NCBI GenBank assembly: GCA_001298555.1
Contig: LJCW01000374.1
Coordinates: 1 to 41,920, forward strand
Origin: Actinobacteria bacterium OV450
Lineage (GTDB): Bacteria > Actinomycetota > Actinomycetes > Streptomycetales > Streptomycetaceae
DNA: 41,920 bases
Direction of reading: 5' to 3'
Program-made: the position numbers and the translations under genes
Notes under the pieces: model-generated
Seen by the model: the letters and a program-made list of their open reading frames with translations, nothing else
Told to the model about the DNA's origin: nothing
Databases searched by the model: none
Shown here: positions 30,855-38,316 of the stretch, piece by piece
Numbering within the stretch: the first letter of the stretch is position 1
How the letters are laid out: every line of letters starts with the position of its first letter

Positions 30855-31707
30855 CCTGGGGGCGGCCGTCCCAGAACGCGGCCAGCGCACCCGCCGTGAC
30901 CTGCGGGTCCTCCGCATTGGGGGAGTGCTCGGTGCCCGCCACCACCACCCGTTCCGCACCCAGCCGATGTGTCATGTCGTCCATCAGCGGGACCGGCCAC
31001 GCGTAGTCGACCTCGCCCGACAGCACCAGCTTCGGCAGGTCCACACCGCTCAGCGCCTCCACCCGGTCCGGCTCGGAGACCAGGATCCGGCCCGTGGCGA
31101 TCAGCTGCTCGGGCACCGTCGCCATCCACCGCCCGCGCAGGAACTCCGTGAGTTCCGGGGATTCGGGGACCGCGTCCTCCGGGTCGAAGGACCGCATCGC
31201 CGTCCACACCCCCGCCATGTCCTCCCGCATCGCCTCCAACGCGGCGACCAGCAGCTTCGTACGCTCCTGCTGGTCCTCGGCGATCGCGGCGGGCCCGCTG
31301 CTCATCAGCGTGAGGGAGGCGAAGGGCGCCGCGTCGCGCAGTACGGCGGCCCGGGCGATCAGCCCGCCCAGCGAGTGCCCGACCAGGTGGACCGGCCCCC
31401 CGTCCAGCGCGGCGGCCTGGGCGTGGACGTCCAGCGCCAGCTCCTGGAGCGCGTACGCCGACTCCTCGCGCGGACCGGGGCTCTCGTGCTGGCCGCGCCC
31501 GTCGACCGCGACCACCCGGTACCCGGCGTCGGACAGCGGCTCCAGGAGCCCGATGAAGTCCTCCTTGCTGCCCGTGAAACCGGGGACCAGCAGGGCGGTC
31601 CCGCGGACCGGCTCGCCGGCCTCGTGCACGGCGAAATCACCGCGGGCGGTGGACAGGAGGTGTGCGCGGGCACCGGACGGCAGCGTGAGGCGGGGCGGCT
31701 TGCTCAT
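30850..31707 (-). CDS. Alpha/beta hydrolase
   Basis: The protein has 285 residues from the ATG at 31707. The fold is typical: LLVPGFTGSKEDFIGLLEPLSDAGYRVVAVDGRGQHES, nucleophile elbow VGHSLGG, acid in LSGEVDYAWPVP and His in TEHSPNAEDP. The oxyanion region GFTGS replaces the more common HGxxG. The substrate is unknown; esterase or thioesterase action is likely. It is downstream of the DEAD-box helicase but separated from it by a strong terminator. Confidence 0.9.
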   Translation of the reverse strand: MSKPPRLTLPSGARAHLLSTARGDFAVHEAGEPVRGTALLVPGFTGSKEDFIGLLEPLSDAGYRVVAVDGRGQHESPGPREESAYALQELALDVHAQAAALDGGPVHLVGHSLGGLIARAAVLRDAAPFASLTLMSSGPAAIAEDQQERTKLLVAALEAMREDMAGVWTAMRSFDPEDAVPESPELTEFLRGRWMATVPEQLIATGRILVSEPDRVEALSGVDLPKLVLSGEVDYAWPVPLMDDMTHRLGAERVVVAGTEHSPNAEDPQVTAGALAAFWDGRPQG

Positions 31708-31752
31708 GGCCAGAGGTTACCGGCCTGTAGGGGCGTGTCCAGCCCGGGTACG

Positions 31753-31794
31753 CCGGTGGCCCCGGCCCCCTCGGAAGGGGACCGGGGCCACCGG
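31753..31794 (-). terminator. Terminator after the DEAD-box helicase gene
   Basis: CCGGTGGCCCCGG (31753-31765) pairs with CCGGGGCCACCGG (31782-31794). The inner CCCCT/AGGGG pair and a CGGA tip extend it. Confidence 0.85.
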
Positions 31795-31809
31795 ACGGCG
31801 GGACGCGGA

Positions 31810-33942
31810 TCAGGCCTCGGGGGTCTCCGCGACGGCCTTGCGGGTCCGGGTGCGCTTCGGCTTGGCCGGAGCCTCCTCGGCGACCGGAGCGGCCGGAGCC
31901 TCGACGACCGCGGCAGCGGCCTTGCGGGTCCGGGTGCGCTTTGGCTTCGCCGGAGCCTCCTCGGCCACGGCGACGGCCTCGGCGACCGGAGCGGCCTCCA
32001 CGGCCTTGCGGGTCCGGGCGGGGGCGCGGCGGGCCTTGACCGGCTCCACCGGCGGGGCCACCTGGAAGTCCGGCTCCGGGGCCGCGTCGACGACCTTGCG
32101 GGTCCGGGGCCGGCGGGCCTTGACCGGGGCCTCCGCGACGGGGGACTCGGCGATCGGCGTCACCTGGGCGAGGACGGGCTTCTGGGTCGGGACCCGGCGG
32201 GCCCGCACCGGCTCGGCCTTGACCGGCTCGGCCACCGCGGGCTCGGCCACGGCGGGCTCGGCCACGACCGGGGCCTCGGCGACCTTGCGGGTCCGGGTCC
32301 GGCGGGCCTTGACCGGAGCCTCGGCAGCCGGAGCCTCGGCGACCGGTGCGACCTCGACGGCCGGGACCACGACCTCGGCGACCGCGACCGGAGCCTCGGC
32401 GAGCGGGGCCACGGCGGCCGCGGCGGCCGCCGTCGTCACGGAACGGGTCCGACGGCGGCGCGGCTTGCGCGGCTCGTCGGCGGCCGGGGCCTCGGGGGCC
32501 TGCGCCACCTCGGTCACCGGCGTCACGGCGGCCTCACCGGCATCGACCTCGGCACCGCCGCGCGTACGGCGGCGCTGGCGCGGGGTGCGCGTCCGGGCGG
32601 GACGCTCCTCGGCCGGGGCGGCGGCGACCGGGCCACGGCCGCCACGGCCACCGCGGCCGCCGGTCTCGCCCAGGTCCTCCAGCTCCTCGGCCTTCAGGCC
32701 GGCCCGCACGCGCTCGGCGCGCGGCAGGATGCCCTTGGTGCCGGCCGGGATGTTCAGCTCCTCGAACAGGTGAGGCGACGTGGAGTACGTCTCGACCGGG
32801 TCGTGGAAGTCCAGCTCCAGCGCCTTGTTGATCAGCTGCCAGCGCGGGATGTCGTCCCAGTCGACCAGGGTGACGGCCGTGCCCTTGTTGCCCGCGCGGC
32901 CGGTGCGGCCCACGCGGTGCAGGAAGGTCTTCTCGTCCTCCGGCGTCTGGTAGTTGATGACGTGGGTGACGCCCTCGACGTCGATGCCGCGCGCGGCGAC
33001 GTCCGTGCACACCAGCACGTCGACCTTGCCGTTGCGGAACGCGCGCAGCGCCTGCTCGCGCGCACCCTGCCCCAGGTCGCCGTGGACGGCGCCGGACGCG
33101 AAGCCGCGCTTCTCCAGCTGCTCGGCGATGTCGGCCGCCGTGCGCTTGGTACGGCAGAAGATCATGGCCAGCCCGCGGCCGTCGGCCTGCAGGATGCGGG
33201 AGACGAGCTCCGGCTTGTCCATGTTGTGCGCACGGAAGACGTGCTGCTTGATGTTGGCGACGGTCACGCCCTCGCCCTCGGGCGAGGTGGCGCGGATGTG
33301 CGTCGGCTGCGTCATGTACCGGCGGGCCAGGCCGATGACCGCACCCGGCATGGTCGCCGAGAACAGCATCGTCTGACGCTTGGCCGGCAGATAGTTGATG
33401 ATCTTCTCGACGTCGGGCAGGAAGCCCAGGTCGAGCATCTCGTCGGCCTCGTCCAGGACGAGCGCCTTGACGTGCGACAGGTCGAGCTTGCGCTGGCCGG
33501 CCAGGTCGAGCAGGCGGCCCGGGGTGCCGACGATCACGTCGACGCCCTTCTTGAGCGCCTCGACCTGGGGCTCGTACGCGCGGCCGCCGTATATGGCGAG
33601 GACGCGGACGTTGCGGACCTTGCCCGCGGTCAGCAGGTCGTTGGTGACCTGGGTGCACAGCTCGCGCGTCGGGACGACGACGAGGGCCTGCGGGGAGTCG
33701 GTGAGCTGCGCGGGCGTGGCCCGGCCGGCCTCGACGTCCGCAGGGACGACGACCCGCTCCAGCAGCGGAAGGCCGAAACCGAGCGTCTTGCCGGTTCCGG
33801 TCTTCGCCTGGCCGATGACGTCCGTGCCGGAAAGGGCGACGGGGAGGGTCATCTCCTGGATCGGGAAGGGGGACACAATGCCGACGGCCTCAAGGGCTTC
33901 GGCCGTCTCGGGAAAGATCCCGAGGTCTCGGAACGTAGTCAG
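31810..33942 (-). CDS. rhlE: DEAD-box RNA helicase with long basic repeat tail
   Basis: About 710 residues are read from a CTG at 33942. All motifs are present: Q motif (FPIQ, 26-29), GTGKT (49-53), PTREL, TPGR, DEAD (164-167), SAT (195-197), ARGID and HRVGRTGRAG. After about residue 400 the tail is low-complexity, with a GGRGGRGGRG box and repeated basic units (KARRTRTRK, KPKRTRTRKA) in Ala/Pro/Glu linkers, probably an RNA-binding arm. The conserved protein begins TTFRDLGIF; no ATG or GTG lies in frame before it, and AGAGG precedes the CTG. A TTG at 34074 is the only upstream alternative. It likely unwinds structured RNA, for example in ribosome assembly or cold adaptation. Confidence 0.92.
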   Translation of the reverse strand: MTTFRDLGIFPETAEALEAVGIVSPFPIQEMTLPVALSGTDVIGQAKTGTGKTLGFGLPLLERVVVPADVEAGRATPAQLTDSPQALVVVPTRELCTQVTNDLLTAGKVRNVRVLAIYGGRAYEPQVEALKKGVDVIVGTPGRLLDLAGQRKLDLSHVKALVLDEADEMLDLGFLPDVEKIINYLPAKRQTMLFSATMPGAVIGLARRYMTQPTHIRATSPEGEGVTVANIKQHVFRAHNMDKPELVSRILQADGRGLAMIFCRTKRTAADIAEQLEKRGFASGAVHGDLGQGAREQALRAFRNGKVDVLVCTDVAARGIDVEGVTHVINYQTPEDEKTFLHRVGRTGRAGNKGTAVTLVDWDDIPRWQLINKALELDFHDPVETYSTSPHLFEELNIPAGTKGILPRAERVRAGLKAEELEDLGETGGRGGRGGRGPVAAAPAEERPARTRTPRQRRRTRGGAEVDAGEAAVTPVTEVAQAPEAPAADEPRKPRRRRTRSVTTAAAAAAVAPLAEAPVAVAEVVVPAVEVAPVAEAPAAEAPVKARRTRTRKVAEAPVVAEPAVAEPAVAEPVKAEPVRARRVPTQKPVLAQVTPIAESPVAEAPVKARRPRTRKVVDAAPEPDFQVAPPVEPVKARRAPARTRKAVEAAPVAEAVAVAEEAPAKPKRTRTRKAAAAVVEAPAAPVAEEAPAKPKRTRTRKAVAETPEA
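31820..32400. repeat. Degenerate repeats encoding the helicase tail
   Basis: The units CCTTGCGGGTCCGG and GCGCTT(C/T)GGCTT recur several times, matching the RTRTRKA protein repeats. They could recombine and vary the tail length between strains. Confidence 0.65.
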
Positions 33943-34344
33943 GGTGCTGCCTCTTCTGTGAGACGCGGCGCGAGGCGGCGAGGAGGGTCGTACCGTGCCT
34001 GGCTTGCAGTACTGCGCCCTCCCACGTTCGGGAGAGCAATACGAAGCTGCGCGGGACCACTGGCCTTCGCTCAAGCGCTCGTGCCGCTGAGGGGGCCCCT
34101 CGTGGAGAAGCGGTACGCATGGACGTACGCATCACGCCGAGGGCGGTCGGGTGGAGCCGATCGGGCCACCGACCGGGCATCCTCATTCGGATGGCCCGCC
34201 GAGTATCCGGCAGGCGCATTACCACTGTACCCCGGAATCGCGCAGGTGTGTCGGGTGAATTCACCTGGTAGTCGTGTTTAGGCGGACTGTCAGCGACCCG
34301 ATGCGGTGCCTTGAGCGGCCTTCCGGCGGGCTATTGTGCGGAGC
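33943..34344. other. 402-bp region with the long helicase leader and the MiaE-like promoter
   Basis: A minus-strand promoter candidate is CCGACA (34249-34254), a 19-base spacer and TACAGT (34224-34229), which would give a leader of about 275-280 bases before the CTG. The leader holds a CTCCC/GGGAG hairpin near 34020-34035, the palindrome GCAGTACTGC (34006-34015) and two direct copies of GTACGCAT (34113-34120, 34125-34132). The right end is the promoter of the leaderless gene at 34345. No convincing separate gene is seen. Confidence 0.5.
34332..34337 (+). promoter_or_regulatory. -10 box TATTGT of a leaderless gene
   Basis: TATTGT is followed by exactly seven bases (GCGGAGC) and the ATG at 34345. 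Confidence 0.6.
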
Positions 34345-35103
34345 ATGTCGACCGTTGAAAACGCATCGCCCTCCGACGACGGCGCCGCCGCCGAAGCGAC
34401 CGGGATCGCCGCCCAGGACTGGGCGGCCGCCTCCGCCTCGCCGCAGTACCGCGCCGCCGTCGTGGACCTGCTGGGCGCACTCGCGTACGGAGAGCTCGCG
34501 GCCTTCGAGCGCCTCGCGGAGGACGCGAAGCTCGCGCCCACCCTCGCCGACAAGGCCGAGCTCGCGAAGATGGCCTCCGCGGAGTTCCACCACTTCGAGC
34601 GGCTGCGCGACCGGCTGGCGGCCATCGACGCCGAGCCCACCGCCGCCATGGAACCCTTCGCCAAGGGCGTGGACGACTTCCACCGCCAGACCGCCCCGTC
34701 GGACTGGCTGGAGGGCTTGGTCAAGGCCTACGTCGGCGATTCGATCGCCAGCGACTTCTACCGTGAGGTCGCCACCCACCTGGACAGCGACACCCGCGCG
34801 CTCGTCGTGAGCGTGCTGGACGACACCGGCCACGGCGGCTTCGCCGTCGAGAAGGTGCGCGCCGCCATCGAGGCCGACCCCCGCTGCGGCGGCCGGCTCG
34901 CGCTGTGGGCCCGCCGCCTGATGGGCGAGGCGCTCTCGCAGGCGCAGCGCGTGGTCGCCGAGCGCGACGCGCTCTCCACCATGCTGGTCGGCGGCGTGGA
35001 CGGGATGGCGGCCGGCTTCGACCTGGCTGCCGTCGGCGAGATGTTCACCCGGATCACCAAGGCGCACACCAAGCGGATGGCCGCACTGGGCCTCGCCGCC
35101 TGA
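34345..35103 (+). CDS. Ferritin-fold protein, MiaE-like (MiaE_2)
   Basis: The protein has 252 residues from the ATG at 34345; a GTG three codons upstream is possible but a leaderless start favours the ATG. It is an all-helical bundle with paired acidic and His ligands: ALAYGELAAFERLAEDA, MASAEFHHFERLRDRL, and later REVATHLDSDTRALVVSVLDDTGHGGFAVEKV. This pattern matches MiaE-like ferritin-fold proteins, di-iron enzymes related to a tRNA hydroxylase, but the function in actinobacteria is unproven. It is divergent from the helicase, in the same setting as Rv3210c/Rv3211 in mycobacteria. Confidence 0.85.
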   Translation: MSTVENASPSDDGAAAEATGIAAQDWAAASASPQYRAAVVDLLGALAYGELAAFERLAEDAKLAPTLADKAELAKMASAEFHHFERLRDRLAAIDAEPTAAMEPFAKGVDDFHRQTAPSDWLEGLVKAYVGDSIASDFYREVATHLDSDTRALVVSVLDDTGHGGFAVEKVRAAIEADPRCGGRLALWARRLMGEALSQAQRVVAERDALSTMLVGGVDGMAAGFDLAAVGEMFTRITKAHTKRMAALGLAA

Positions 35104-35130
35104 GTTCCACCTGCCGCTCTTCACCCGCTC

Positions 35131-35174
35131 GTACGCCGGCCCCGGCGCGGAATCCCGCGCCGGGGCCGGCGTAC
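35131..35174. terminator. Very strong bidirectional terminator
   Basis: A perfect 20-bp stem (35131-35150 with 35155-35174) closes an AATC loop; CGCCGGCCCCGGCGCGG is inside the left arm. It lies between convergent genes. Confidence 0.92.
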
Positions 35175-35248
35175 GTGGTCAGTCGGGGGAGTCGCCGGAA
35201 CCCGAGGAACCCCCGGGATCCTGTGGACCCGGGGATCCGGAGGGCCGG

Positions 35249-35551
35249 TCAGCCCTGCGACGGGAGTGAAAACGGAGTCCTGCGGGGGGAGCGCCGGGGC
35301 CCCGAGGCGGGGCGCAGCAGCAGCGACAGCACCACCGCGGACACCAGGACCGAGCCGATCAGCGTCGCCGGCAGCGTGTTGTGCCCCGGGCCGAGCGCGA
35401 ACTGCGTCAGGTACGCCCCGAACAGCGCTCCCAGCACCCCGCTGACGAGCACCACTCTCGGAGACGGCAGCCGCCGGGCCAGCACTCGCACGGCCACTCC
35501 GGCAAGGGCGAGGCCCAGGAGGGCGGAGCCGAGCACTTCCATCAGCAGCAT
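35249..35551 (-). CDS. Small membrane protein, GlsB/YeaQ-like
   Basis: The protein has 100 residues. The ATG at 35551 follows GGGAGG. Three hydrophobic segments are seen: MEVLGSALLGLALAGVAVRV, VVLVSGVLGALFGAYLTQFAL and PATLIGSVLVSAVVLSLLL, then a basic Pro/Arg tail. The Gly-rich middle helix and layout recall the transglycosylase-associated (GlsB/YeaQ/YmgE) family, but similarity is weak. The function is unknown. Confidence 0.75.
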   Translation of the reverse strand: MLLMEVLGSALLGLALAGVAVRVLARRLPSPRVVLVSGVLGALFGAYLTQFALGPGHNTLPATLIGSVLVSAVVLSLLLRPASGPRRSPRRTPFSLPSQG

Positions 35552-35692
35552 GGGGGCCTCCCGCAGGTCAGGGGCAAACCGGTTCACAGCGGTCCTACCC
35601 GAAGCGGAAGAAAGGGAAACGGCCCGGTGGGGGCAACCACCGGGCCGTTCCATCCAGTTCCCGTACGCCGGTCCCGCTGCGCTCCGGCTGCG

Positions 35693-35920
35693 TCAGAGCG
35701 CGCCGAAACCGACCTTGCGCACGCTCGGCTCGCCCAGGTCGACGTACGACAGGCGGTCGGCCGGCACTAGGACCTTGCGGCCCTTGTTGTCGGTGAGGCT
35801 CAGCAGCGGCTCCGAACCGGTCAGCGCGGCGGTGACGATGCGCTCCAGTTCCTCGGCGCTCAAGTCGCTCTCCAGCACGATCTCCCGGGGTGCGTGCTGC
35901 ACGCCGATCTTGACCTCCAC
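35693..35920 (-). CDS. DUF3107 small protein
   Basis: The protein has 75 residues from the GTG at 35920, after GGAGGGAC. The sequence MEVKIGVQHAPREIVLESDL, AEELERIVTAAL and KGRKVLVPADRLSYVDLGEP is the conserved actinobacterial DUF3107 family (mycobacterial TB9.4 type). It probably forms a small alpha/beta fold. The function is unknown. TAATGT at 35976-35981 is a likely -10 box. In mycobacteria the gene also lies beside a TetR regulator, as here. Confidence 0.93.
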   Translation of the reverse strand: MEVKIGVQHAPREIVLESDLSAEELERIVTAALTGSEPLLSLTDNKGRKVLVPADRLSYVDLGEPSVRKVGFGAL

Positions 35921-36051
35921 GGCTTTGTCCCTCCGATGGTCGGTTGTGCGCGATCAGCCGCGCCGTACCCGGACCACATTAGCCCGGAGAGGGGACGCGG
36001 ATGCGGCGCTCCGGACACGCTCGCAGCGAACAGCGGCCGGTCAGGCACCGC

Positions 36052-36068
36052 CGGGCCCGTCCGGCCCG
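36052..36068 (-). terminator. Modest hairpin after the TetR gene
   Basis: CGGGCC (36052-36057) pairs with GGCCCG (36063-36068) around a five-base loop. Confidence 0.35.
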
Positions 36069-36075
36069 CCCGCGG

Positions 36076-36732
36076 TCAGGCCTGGGCCGCCTGGCCGCCC
36101 TCCGTGCCGTGCAGCGGGAAACCGGCGATGCCGCGCCAGGCCAGCGAGGTCAGCAGACCCACCGCGGTGTCGCGGGCGACGGGGCTCTCGCTGGAGAGCC
36201 AGTACCGGGCCACGACCTGCGAGACCCCGCCCAGACCCACGGCGAGCAGCATCGACTCGTCCTTGGACAGGCCGGTGTCCTCGGCGATGACGTCGGAGAT
36301 GGCCTCGGCGCACTGGAGCGAGACCCGGTCCACGCGCTCGCGCACCGCGGGCTCGTTGGTCAGGTCGGACTCGAAGACCAGCCGGAAGGCGCCGCCCTCG
36401 TCCTCCACGTACGCGAAGTAGGCGTCCATGGTCGCGGCCACGCGCAGCTTGTTGTCCGTCGTCGACGCGAGGGCCGTGCGCACGGCGAGGAGCAGGGCCT
36501 CGCAGTGCTGGTCCAGCAGCGCCAGGTAGAGGTCGAGCTTGCCCGGGAAGTGCTGGTACAGCACGGGCTTGCTGACGCCGGCGCGCTCGGCGATGTCGTC
36601 CATCGCCGCCGCGTGGTACCCCTGCGCGACGAACACCTCCTGGGCTGCACCCAGGAGCTGGTTGCGTCGGGCTCGGCGCGGCAGTCGCGTGCCCCGGGGA
36701 CGCGCTGCCTCCGTCTGCTCGATGGCTGTCAC
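36076..36732 (-). CDS. TetR-family transcriptional regulator
   Basis: The protein has 218 residues from the GTG at 36732, after GGGAGG. The N-terminal helix-turn-helix is complete: RRNQLLGAAQEVFVAQGYHAAAMDDIAERAGVSKPVLYQHFPGKLDLYLALL. The ligand domain (residues 75-210) is helical, with FRLVFESDLTNEPAVRERV and GLGGVSQVVARYWL. It matches the regulator next to DUF3107 in mycobacteria (Rv3208). Its own promoter region contains the dyad TTCGGT-A-ACCGAA beside a TACGAT -10 box, so autoregulation is likely. The ligand is unknown. Confidence 0.93.
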   Translation of the reverse strand: MTAIEQTEAARPRGTRLPRRARRNQLLGAAQEVFVAQGYHAAAMDDIAERAGVSKPVLYQHFPGKLDLYLALLDQHCEALLLAVRTALASTTDNKLRVAATMDAYFAYVEDEGGAFRLVFESDLTNEPAVRERVDRVSLQCAEAISDVIAEDTGLSKDESMLLAVGLGGVSQVVARYWLSSESPVARDTAVGLLTSLAWRGIAGFPLHGTEGGQAAQA

Positions 36733-36783
36733 GCCGCCTCCCACTTTCTCTAAGAACACAGTGCGCTCTGCGCCGCGCCCGCC

Positions 36784-36805
36784 ATCGTACTTTTCGGTAA
36801 CCGAA
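36784..36805 (-). promoter_or_regulatory. TetR promoter with operator TTCGGT-A-ACCGAA
   Basis: The perfect 6-1-6 dyad (36793-36805) lies four bases upstream of a minus-strand TACGAT (36783-36788), about 60 bases before the GTG. A repressor bound there would block polymerase. Confidence 0.6.
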
Positions 36806-36935
36806 TCTGGAGGGTCGAAGCCGAGTTTTCTCGCTGTACGGACCGCCCGGAGGCGCTGGTCAGCGGTGCTCGACAGGCGTACCGGGCAGTAGCCGGAGCT
36901 GGGGCGATGTCTCCCGGACCGCAAGGCCGGGGGAG

Positions 36936-37154
36936 TCAGCGGTAGTCGTCCTCGTCCAGGGGCACCACCCGCGCCTGCTCGACGGCGTCGCCGTCCGCGG
37001 CCTCGTCGCGGTCCACCCCGGTGACCCGGTCGTCGTCCTCGTCGGGCTGCAACTCGGCCAGCTGTTCCGCCGCATCGGCCTCGGGCGCCTCGGCGTCGAG
37101 GGCCTCCCGGATGCGCTCCTGGAAAGTGTCCGGCTCTGCGGGGTCGACGGTCAT
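36936..37154 (-). CDS. Small acidic protein of unknown function
   Basis: The protein has 72 residues. The ATG at 37154 follows AAGGGGAG. It is strongly acidic (EALDAEAPEADAAEQLAELQ, PDEDDDRVTGVDRDEAADGD, ending VPLDEDDYR) with no Cys or Trp. The closing PLDEDDYR recurs in many short actinobacterial proteins. It is likely disordered. The function is unknown. Direct repeats of GCGGAT (37216 and 37232) lie upstream. Confidence 0.78.
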   Translation of the reverse strand: MTVDPAEPDTFQERIREALDAEAPEADAAEQLAELQPDEDDDRVTGVDRDEAADGDAVEQARVVPLDEDDYR

Positions 37155-37287
37155 GTGGCTCCCCTTCTTCCCTCTCCCCTCGCGGGTGTGCCTCACCTAC
37201 GAGCCTAGGAGGATCGCGGATACCCCGCTATGCGGATCCCCATGCATCTGTGATGCCGAACACAAGAGTCCGGACGTGATCGTCTCG

Positions 37288-37293
37288 TAACAT
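37288..37293 (+). promoter_or_regulatory. -10 box TAACAT of a leaderless hydrolase operon
   Basis: TAACAT is followed by seven bases (TGGCCGC) and the ATG at 37301; no ribosome site is seen. Confidence 0.6.
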
Positions 37294-37300
37294 TGGCCGC

Positions 37301-38311
37301 ATGTCTTCGACCGAGCTGCCGGGTGTGCGATCCGCATCCGAGGCGTCATCCCAGGTGGGAGCCGTCCACGTCGCCGAGGGGGAGCAACTGCGCACGGTGG
37401 TGCTGCCCGGACTGGAGCTCGCCGTCCGGTCCCGGCCCCCGGCGCGTACGGATCTGCCCCCCGCGCTGTTCGTCCACGGACTCGGCGGTTCGTCGGCGAA
37501 CTGGTCGGACCTCATGGTGCAGCTGGAGGACACCGTCGACGGCGAGGCCGTCGACCTGCCCGGCTTCGGATGGTCCCCGCCGCCCGCCGACCGGGACTAC
37601 TCGGTCACGGCACTGGCCCGCGCGGTCATCCGGCACCTCGACGCAGCCGGCCGCGGTCCCGTGCACCTCTTCGGGAACTCCCTTGGCGGCGCCGTCTCCA
37701 CCCGCGTCGCGGCCGTCCGCCCCGACCTGGTGCGCACGCTCACCTTGGTCTCGCCCGCACTGCCCGAGCTGCGCGTGCAGAAGTCGGCCGTCCCGACCGC
37801 CCTGCTCGCCGTACCCGGGATGGCCGCCCTGTTCCTGCGGCTGACCCGCGGGCTGACCGCCGAGGCGCGCACCCGCGGGGTGACGCAGCTCTGTTACGGG
37901 GACCCCTCCCGGGTGACACCGGAGGGCTTCGCGCACGCCGTCGCCGAGATGGAACGGCGGATGGCCCTGCCGTACTTCTGGGAGGCGATGACCCGCTCCT
38001 CGCGCGGCATCGTCGACGCGTACACCCTCGGCGGGCAACACGGGCTGTGGCGCCAGGCGCAGCGGGTCCTCGCCCCGACGCTGCTCGTCTACGGTGGCCG
38101 GGACCAGCTGGTCTCGTACCGTATGGCGCGCAAGGCGGCGGCGGCCTTCCGGGGTTCGCGGCTGCTGACCCTGCCCGAGGCCGGGCACGTGGCGATGATG
38201 GAGTACCCCGAGGTCGTGGCCGACGCCTTCCGTGACCTCCTGCACGACACCGCCCGGGACACCCCGGACGCCCGGGACATCCGGGATTCCGAAGACGACG
38301 GCAGAGGCTGA
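37301..38311 (+). CDS. Alpha/beta hydrolase
   Basis: The protein has 336 residues from a probably leaderless ATG. It has the HGLGG oxyanion motif (FVHGLGGSSANWSDL), DLPGFGWS, the nucleophile elbow FGNSLGG (Asn replaces the usual His), the acid in VYGGRDQLV and the His in EAGHVAMMEYPEVV. The C-terminal tail has repeats of DxxRD (ARDTPDARDIRDSEDDGRG). The substrate is unknown. The next gene begins five bases after its stop, so it forms an operon with the DUF3152 protein. Confidence 0.92.
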   Translation: MSSTELPGVRSASEASSQVGAVHVAEGEQLRTVVLPGLELAVRSRPPARTDLPPALFVHGLGGSSANWSDLMVQLEDTVDGEAVDLPGFGWSPPPADRDYSVTALARAVIRHLDAAGRGPVHLFGNSLGGAVSTRVAAVRPDLVRTLTLVSPALPELRVQKSAVPTALLAVPGMAALFLRLTRGLTAEARTRGVTQLCYGDPSRVTPEGFAHAVAEMERRMALPYFWEAMTRSSRGIVDAYTLGGQHGLWRQAQRVLAPTLLVYGGRDQLVSYRMARKAAAAFRGSRLLTLPEAGHVAMMEYPEVVADAFRDLLHDTARDTPDARDIRDSEDDGRG

Positions 38312-38316
38312 GGACC

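Noticed and set aside
33890..34264. Minus-strand ORF from an ATG at 34264 overlapping the helicase start
   Set aside because: It is Arg/Pro-rich, without coding-like composition, and overlaps the conserved helicase start in another frame. It could be a regulatory upstream ORF, but nothing supports a protein.
30925..34281. Very long plus-strand open frame of 1118 codons
   Set aside because: It is antisense to the hydrolase and DEAD-box helicase. Its His/Arg/Gly-rich translation has no fold, and such frames are normal in high-GC DNA.
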